The position numbers were made by a program, and so were the translations under genes. Below are positions 61,001 through 64,000 of a stretch of DNA of 64,000 nucleotides, piece by piece. Every line of letters begins with the position of its first letter. Positions within the stretch are counted from its first letter, which is position 1. The DNA is from JBBDYH01 sp040901795 (GTDB lineage Bacteria; Planctomycetota; Planctomycetia; Pirellulales; JALHPA01), in contig JBBDYH010000143.1 in assembly GCA_040901795.1 (NCBI GenBank), positions 1 to 64,000 on the forward strand. The letters are read 5' to 3'. Under the pieces are notes generated by a model. The model was not told the origin of the DNA. It ran no database searches and worked only from the letters and a program-made list of their open reading frames with translations.

Positions 61001-61706
61001 GGAAGTGAGCGCTGGGTTGCCCCCGAAGGAACCGCGCCACCGCGTCGGCCAGAAACTCGAGGTTCTTCTCCGGCGCCAGCCGGCCGACATGGCCGACCAC
61101 GAAGGCGTTGGCGGGTATACCCAGTTCCTTTCGCAGCGACGCGCCGTCGCCCTTGCCAAATGCGGCGGTATCGACGCCGGTCGGTACAACGGTAATCGGC
61201 ACGATCGTGCCGCGATCGCGGATGATCGAGGCCACGCTCTCGCTGGGCGCAAACACGCGATCGCAGAGGTTGGCAAAGTCGGTCGTCAACTGCACCACGA
61301 ACCGCCGCAGCGCCGGCGAATCGCCGGGCACATAGTGCGTGTACTGCTCGTACATTGTGTGGTGCGTGAAGACCAGCGGCACATTGTCGGCCGCCGCCAG
61401 CCGCATCGCGTTTTCACCTAACAGAAACGGGTGGTGCGCATGGATGATGTCGGGCTGAAACTCGGCAAGCTGCGCTGCGACGAAACCGGGGATCGGCAGC
61501 CGGACGGAGAAATCGCTGCCGTTGAAGTTTTGAATGGCCGGTACGCGAATGACATCGATTTCGTCGTCCGGGCGGCCTTCGAACTCTGGAGCGACGACGA
61601 TCACGCGATGGCCGCGGGCGCGGTACTCTCGCGCGAACGTTTCGACGCTACGCGCCACCCCGCCGACGTGGGGGAGGTACGTATTCGTCAACATTACGAT
61701 GTTCAT
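58035..61706 (-). CDS. Triple fusion: GT4 glycosyltransferase - type I phosphodiesterase - EEP-family phosphatase/nuclease domain
   Basis: A 1223-residue protein with three catalytic-type domains. Residues 1-385: GT-B GT4 transferase (MNIVMLTNTYLPHVGGVARS; HAHHPFLLGE; VGHVGRLAPEKNLEFL; ETQGMVLVEAMAAG with E-x7-E), similar to diacylglycerol glucosyl- or phosphatidylinositol mannosyltransferases. Residues about 480-950: alkaline-phosphatase-superfamily type I phosphodiesterase (ILVQIDGFSQ; SGLPATTPSVQGE with possible Thr nucleophile; LGYDEQAHRRGPGS; IYADHGQAYTD). It has a hydrophobic segment near 640-670. Residues about 980-1223: EEP domain (LTYNVHTCVGMDG; IVALQECD; INTHLGLSNRER; LCGDFNALPGSPP; RIDHVFVSG; ASDHLPLVAEI). 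All three motif sets look intact. The start at 61706 opens the GT4 domain; the frame runs on upstream through a repeat. A role in synthesising and remodelling a glycolipid is an inference. Confidence 0.9.
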   Translation of the reverse strand: MNIVMLTNTYLPHVGGVARSVETFAREYRARGHRVIVVAPEFEGRPDDEIDVIRVPAIQNFNGSDFSVRLPIPGFVAAQLAEFQPDIIHAHHPFLLGENAMRLAAADNVPLVFTHHTMYEQYTHYVPGDSPALRRFVVQLTTDFANLCDRVFAPSESVASIIRDRGTIVPITVVPTGVDTAAFGKGDGASLRKELGIPANAFVVGHVGRLAPEKNLEFLADAVARFLRGQPSAHFLVVGAGPSDEAIRQIFERHRMGDRLHMPGSQSGQALIDAYHAMDVFAFASQSETQGMVLVEAMAAGQPVVAIDASGVREVLVDRKNGRLLPSQSRRTFVAGLQSIVSATPHERERLEHSARETAEHFSTAACAEKALQAYQETIAAERRARNPNEGALESVTRVIGVEWELWTNVARATGRMMQGRHLWKAPVLGQMLRWWNRFRRWVSRNEWGPRLLGLPRFEGMASEPGIILVQIDGFSQTQLERALRRGRMPFLRRLMSREHYRLHTLYSGLPATTPSVQGELFYGVRQIVPAFSFREQETGQAVWMIDPEEAARVQQRLIRRGAPLLEGGSSYSNIFTGGAAEPHFCASVMGWGDLFRDARPSAILLFGLVNLAPLFRAFVLCIVEVLLALSDTIYGIFRGRHVRPEFRLILSRVAVGVLLRDLITIGMKMDAARGLPILHCNFLGYDEQAHRRGPGSNFAHWSLKGIDRAIKRIWRTARRSTRRDYQLWIYADHGQAYTDIYEEVAGRSLNDAVNAVFHSHAEHAGPRTARARGIEGQRARWLGGGRAQKLFPQPRVDEPTTDDQKLVITALGPLGYIYAPTVYPWPERAVLAERLVREALIPLVVTLDDEGQAWAFNDEGRFALPQDATKVLGDRHPFLADAAAELAALCHHPNAGSFIVCGFKKSGVSQSFVLEHGAHAGPHPEETRGFCLAPPDAPLEEGEKGYLRPLDLRAGVLQAMRRMHVPVVARPRHKRLRAGTVRVLTYNVHTCVGMDGRLSPRRIARVIAQCDPDIVALQECDVRRRRTDGRDQVRDIAEELEMEFHFHPAIRLEEEEYGDAVLSYHPMRLVRSGRLPGIADRTHLEPRGALWVDVDIGGRTVQIINTHLGLSNRERLAQVEALLSDEWLGEAVSRGPCILCGDFNALPGSPPYRRLLSRLRDAQLAVNGQRPLRTWFSHYPIGRIDHVFVSGALEVVSIEVPRTELIRTASDHLPLVAEIRLT

Positions 61707-61716
61707 AGAGCGTATT

Positions 61717-61812
61717 GTAGACCGCGGAAGTGGGGCAGACATTCCTGTCTGCCGAACAAGGCAGGCAAGAATGCCTGCCCCACAGGAACGGCACACGGAG
61801 TGTGCCTTCTAC
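61717..61812. repeat. GTAG...CTAC BIME-like element with GGGGCAGACATTCCTGTCTGCC hairpin (96 bp)
   Basis: GTAG at 61717, then GGCAGACATTCCTGTCTGCC and GGCAGGCAAGAATGCCTGCC palindromes, a GGCACACGGAGTGTGCC hairpin and CTAC at 61809-61812. The CTAC complement (TAG) is the stop codon of the alcohol dehydrogenase gene on the minus strand. Confidence 0.9.
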
Positions 61813-63041
61813 AACGCGGCTACCGGAACTGCCGCGCTGGTCGTCTGCGCGGCGCTGGTTAGCGCCGCCTCAGGCCGCAGCGCCACTTTGATACAGTGTT
61901 GCCGCTTGTCGCGGAAAATACGATATGCGTCGGCCGCTTCGGAGAGCGGCAAATGATGCGAGAAGACGAAGCTGGGGTCCACCTGGCCTTGCTTCCAATA
62001 GTCGAACAGCCGGGGGATATACCGCTGGCAATGGGCCTGTCCCATATTCAAGTGCAAGCCCTTGTTAAAGGCGACACCAAGCGGAAACTTGTCGACGACC
62101 AGACCATAGACTCCCATGATCGACAGCGTGCCCCCCTTGCGACAGGCCTGAATCATCGCCCGAATGACATGGGCGCGCTCGGTCTGCATGAGGAGCGCCG
62201 TCTTGATTCGGTCGTAGGCCGACATCAGCCAACTAAAGCCGTGCGCCTCCATGCCGACCGCGTCCACGCAGGCGTCTGGACCGCGGCCGCCGGTCAGCGT
62301 TTTGAGCGTGTCGTACAGATCGACCCGGTCATGATTCAAGGTCGTCGCTCCGCTGGTTTGTGCCGCCAGGTGCAGCCGCTCGGGCACGTTGTCGATGGCA
62401 ATCACCTGTCCGGCGCCAAGCAGAAAGGCGCTTTTGATCACGAACTGGCCGACCGGCCCGCAACCCCACACGGCCACCACGTCGCCGGGCTGGATGTTGC
62501 AGAGATCGGCGCCCATGAAGCCGGTGGCGAAGACATCGGCGCACGGAAGCGCCTGCTCGTCGCTCATCCCGTCAGGAATCTTGAAGGCGCCCACATCGGC
62601 GAACGGGACGCGAATGTACTCGGCCTGCGCGCCGGCGTACCCGCCGAACAAATGCGAATAGCCAAAGATCCCGGCTGTGGAAAAGTTGTAGAGCTTCTCC
62701 ATCATGGCGGCGTTGGGATTGGAGTTATCGCAGAGCGAGAACTCGCTGTTCCGGCAATACCAGCAACGGCCGCAGGCAATGCAGAACGAGGCGACTACGC
62801 GATCACCTACCGACAGATTGCGGACCTCGGCGCCAGTCTCGACCACCTCGCCTACCATTTCGTGGCCGAGAATGTCGCCGGGCTGCATGCTCGGAACAAA
62901 TCCGCCATAGAGATGAAGATCCGAACCGCAGACGGTGGTCAGCGTAATCTTCACAATGGCGTCGCGCGGGTTGAGAATGCGCGGCATCGCCACGTCTTCG
63001 ACCTGCACTTTGCCGCTGCCGCACCAACAGACCGCTTTCAT
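61809..63041 (-). CDS. Zinc-dependent alcohol dehydrogenase (formaldehyde-dehydrogenase-like, glutathione-independent type)
   Basis: A 410-residue MDR-family enzyme. Catalytic zinc ligands appear as TTVCGSDLHLYGG (Cys38) and GHEMVGEV (His60-Glu61). The structural-zinc cluster is IACGRCWYCRNSEFSLC (four Cys), and the Rossmann motif is VVAVWGCGPVGQFVIKSAFLLG. The extra loop with NSNPNAAMMEKLYNFSTAG and the wide active site match the group of 'zinc-dependent alcohol dehydrogenases' near Pseudomonas formaldehyde dismutase/dehydrogenase. NAD(P) is the likely cofactor. Shine-Dalgarno AAAGGAG is 8 bp upstream of the ATG at 63041. The stop is TTG-TAG of a GTAG repeat. It lies 108 bp downstream of the SRPBCC gene; probably co-transcribed. 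Confidence 0.93.
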   Translation of the reverse strand: MKAVCWCGSGKVQVEDVAMPRILNPRDAIVKITLTTVCGSDLHLYGGFVPSMQPGDILGHEMVGEVVETGAEVRNLSVGDRVVASFCIACGRCWYCRNSEFSLCDNSNPNAAMMEKLYNFSTAGIFGYSHLFGGYAGAQAEYIRVPFADVGAFKIPDGMSDEQALPCADVFATGFMGADLCNIQPGDVVAVWGCGPVGQFVIKSAFLLGAGQVIAIDNVPERLHLAAQTSGATTLNHDRVDLYDTLKTLTGGRGPDACVDAVGMEAHGFSWLMSAYDRIKTALLMQTERAHVIRAMIQACRKGGTLSIMGVYGLVVDKFPLGVAFNKGLHLNMGQAHCQRYIPRLFDYWKQGQVDPSFVFSHHLPLSEAADAYRIFRDKRQHCIKVALRPEAALTSAAQTTSAAVPVAAL

Positions 63042-63057
63042 GGCTTCGCTCCTTTAT

Positions 63058-63153
63058 GTAGGCGTCACGCTCCGCGTGACGAAGCATCTCTCGATCCCGA
63101 GCGTAAGCGCTGCGTTATCGGGGGACTTACGTCGCCCCGCTCGCCGACTCTAC
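63058..63153. repeat. GTAG...CTAC BIME-like element (96 bp)
   Basis: Left end GTAGGCGTCACGCTCCGCGTGACG, then GCGTAAGCGCTGCG and a GGGGACTTACGTCGCCCC hairpin; the right end is CTAC, so both ends read GTAG. On the minus strand the right-hand GTAG supplies the TAG stop of the SRPBCC gene. Confidence 0.85.
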
Positions 63154-63932
63154 GCACACATCCCGTGCGGTTGTCCTTCGATCGTCGGCGCCTCGCCGGC
63201 TTCCATGATCTGCTTGAACCGCCGCAGGTCCTCCTGCACTTGATGGTCCGCCGACTCGCCGAAGATCGCCGCAATCGCTGCTCCCAGTTTGCCTGCGGGG
63301 GGGTCATATTTCAGCGTGACGGTGACTTCCGTGCCGCGATCGCCCGGGGCCTTGCGGAACTGCACCGAGCCGGCCGTGTCGACTTGCGAGCCGGTTAACG
63401 ACCGCCAGCCGATCAGCTCGTTCTCGCGCTCCGTGTAAATCTCGGCGTCCCATTCGACGGTTTTGCCAAACGGAGCGCTAGCCACCCAGTGCGACTGGTT
63501 GTCGCTGGTGATCTCGACGGACTGCAGGTGTCGCATCACGCGCGGCAGATTACGGAAGTTTCGCCAGAACGAGTAAAGCTCCGCTGGTTCCTTCAGCACC
63601 GTGACGCTTTGCGTGATTCTGACGCCGCGGCCGGCGCCAATCCGAACCGGCCGGCCGTCGTTGGACCGTGCAGTGTTGACACCCAGGGCGCTATAGGCCA
63701 TGCAGTTACCAGTCACACCTCGATGGACCAGGCTGCCCCCCGTCAGCGCCATCGCTAGCCCCCCGAAGCCGCCCCGCGCCAGCCCGAACGCCGCCAGCGC
63801 GGCCCCGCCAACCGCCGACGCCAGACGTTCCGCGGCGCCGACGTTGTGCGTTGACGTGGTAGCAGGAAAATCGCCGGTCGCGGCCACACTTACCGTGGGG
63901 GGTCGGGGCCCGATGGTCGTTGAAGCTGCCAT
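63150..63932 (-). CDS. SRPBCC-family protein with N-terminal DUF2892/YgaP-like membrane segment
   Basis: A 260-residue protein. Residues 32-80 are hydrophobic and Gly/Ala-rich (RLASAVGGAALAAFGLARGG, then GLAMALTGGSLVHRGVTGNC), like DUF2892/YgaP-type inner-membrane domains. Residues about 100-245 are a START/SRPBCC domain: VRITQSVTVLKEPAELYSFW, RNLPRVMRHLQSVEI, HWVASAPFGKTVEWDAEIY and ENELIGWRSLTGSQVDTAGS. This two-domain arrangement is common and often annotated as cyclase/dehydrase. A hydrophobic ligand is likely bound. It is the first gene of a probable pair with the zinc alcohol dehydrogenase. Confidence 0.88.
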   Translation of the reverse strand: MAASTTIGPRPPTVSVAATGDFPATTSTHNVGAAERLASAVGGAALAAFGLARGGFGGLAMALTGGSLVHRGVTGNCMAYSALGVNTARSNDGRPVRIGAGRGVRITQSVTVLKEPAELYSFWRNFRNLPRVMRHLQSVEITSDNQSHWVASAPFGKTVEWDAEIYTERENELIGWRSLTGSQVDTAGSVQFRKAPGDRGTEVTVTLKYDPPAGKLGAAIAAIFGESADHQVQEDLRRFKQIMEAGEAPTIEGQPHGMCA

Positions 63933-64000
63933 AACCTGTCTCCTGATGAACCGGGAACGGCCGTTATATTCCGGCGTAGGCCGTCGAACGCCCGGTTTGG

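Noticed and set aside
61896..63398. 500-codon forward frame across the alcohol dehydrogenase and SRPBCC genes
   Set aside because: Antisense to two well-supported genes and crossing a repeat element; high-GC shadow frame.

Overview
The window reads as chromosomal DNA from a planctomycete, most likely of the Pirellulales type. Supporting signs are high GC content, a Tat-dependent DUF1501 protein beside a secreted sulfatase, a CRTAC1-type FG-GAP/UnbV protein, a secreted prenyltransferase-like alpha/alpha-toroid protein, a PadR regulator paired with a permease-prefix protein, an 'NPYAAP' peptide in a CPBP protease, and intergenic spaces full of short palindromic repeats. This assignment is inference from gene content. 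There is no rRNA, prophage, complete IS or CRISPR array.

Layout. 1-9.4 kb: a partial Tat-exported toroid protein, a pteridine-reductase-like SDR divergent from a COG1092-type methyltransferase, an operon of gamma-glutamyltransferase, secreted unknown and sialidase-like protein, an unknown protein, a LOG protein and a double GNAT protein. 9.5-16.8 kb: an E2-like acyltransferase, hslV-hslU, then tsaE, thiL and an LpxL-like acyltransferase on the other strand, each interrupted in frame by repeat-derived codons, followed by a lipoprotein/TPR/acidic-protein operon. 17-25 kb: GT2-TPR, Gfo/Idh/MocA oxidoreductase, CPBP protease, pgsA, rimO, an ImmA/IrrE-like protein and a degenerate receiver protein. 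25.4-30.1 kb: a co-directional murE-, murF- and murG-like set in which all three proteins have altered catalytic motifs. 30.2-40.3 kb: DUF5009-like membrane protein, DUF4432 protein, XRE regulator, a short pheT, hemC, DUF502 protein, cytochrome c'-like protein and apbE. 40.5-49 kb: DedA, a polytopic protein, tRNA-Ala(GGC), a YbhN-like flippase-domain protein, an unknown protein with an HTTM protein, and a 1061-residue AsmA-like protein. 49.3-64 kb: PadR with its permease-prefix partner, CRTAC1 protein, a small Cys/His/Asp protein, sulfatase, DUF1501, a 1223-residue triple fusion (GT4 glycosyltransferase, type I phosphodiesterase, endonuclease/exonuclease/phosphatase domain), a zinc alcohol dehydrogenase and an SRPBCC protein.

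The most distinctive features are three. (1) The intergenic DNA carries several families of palindromic elements. Many begin with GTAG and end with CTAC, like REP/BIME elements, and in at least six genes the stop codon is the TAG of that GTAG. (2) A CCCTGAA heptamer repeat and associated hairpins have been translated into three consecutive housekeeping proteins. (3) There are two unusual protein-level cases: the GT4-phosphodiesterase-EEP fusion and the eroded mur trio. Housekeeping genes (hslVU, tsaE, thiL, pgsA, rimO, pheT, hemC, tRNA) are interleaved with secreted and envelope functions, so this is ordinary core chromosome heavily seeded with repeats rather than an accessory island.
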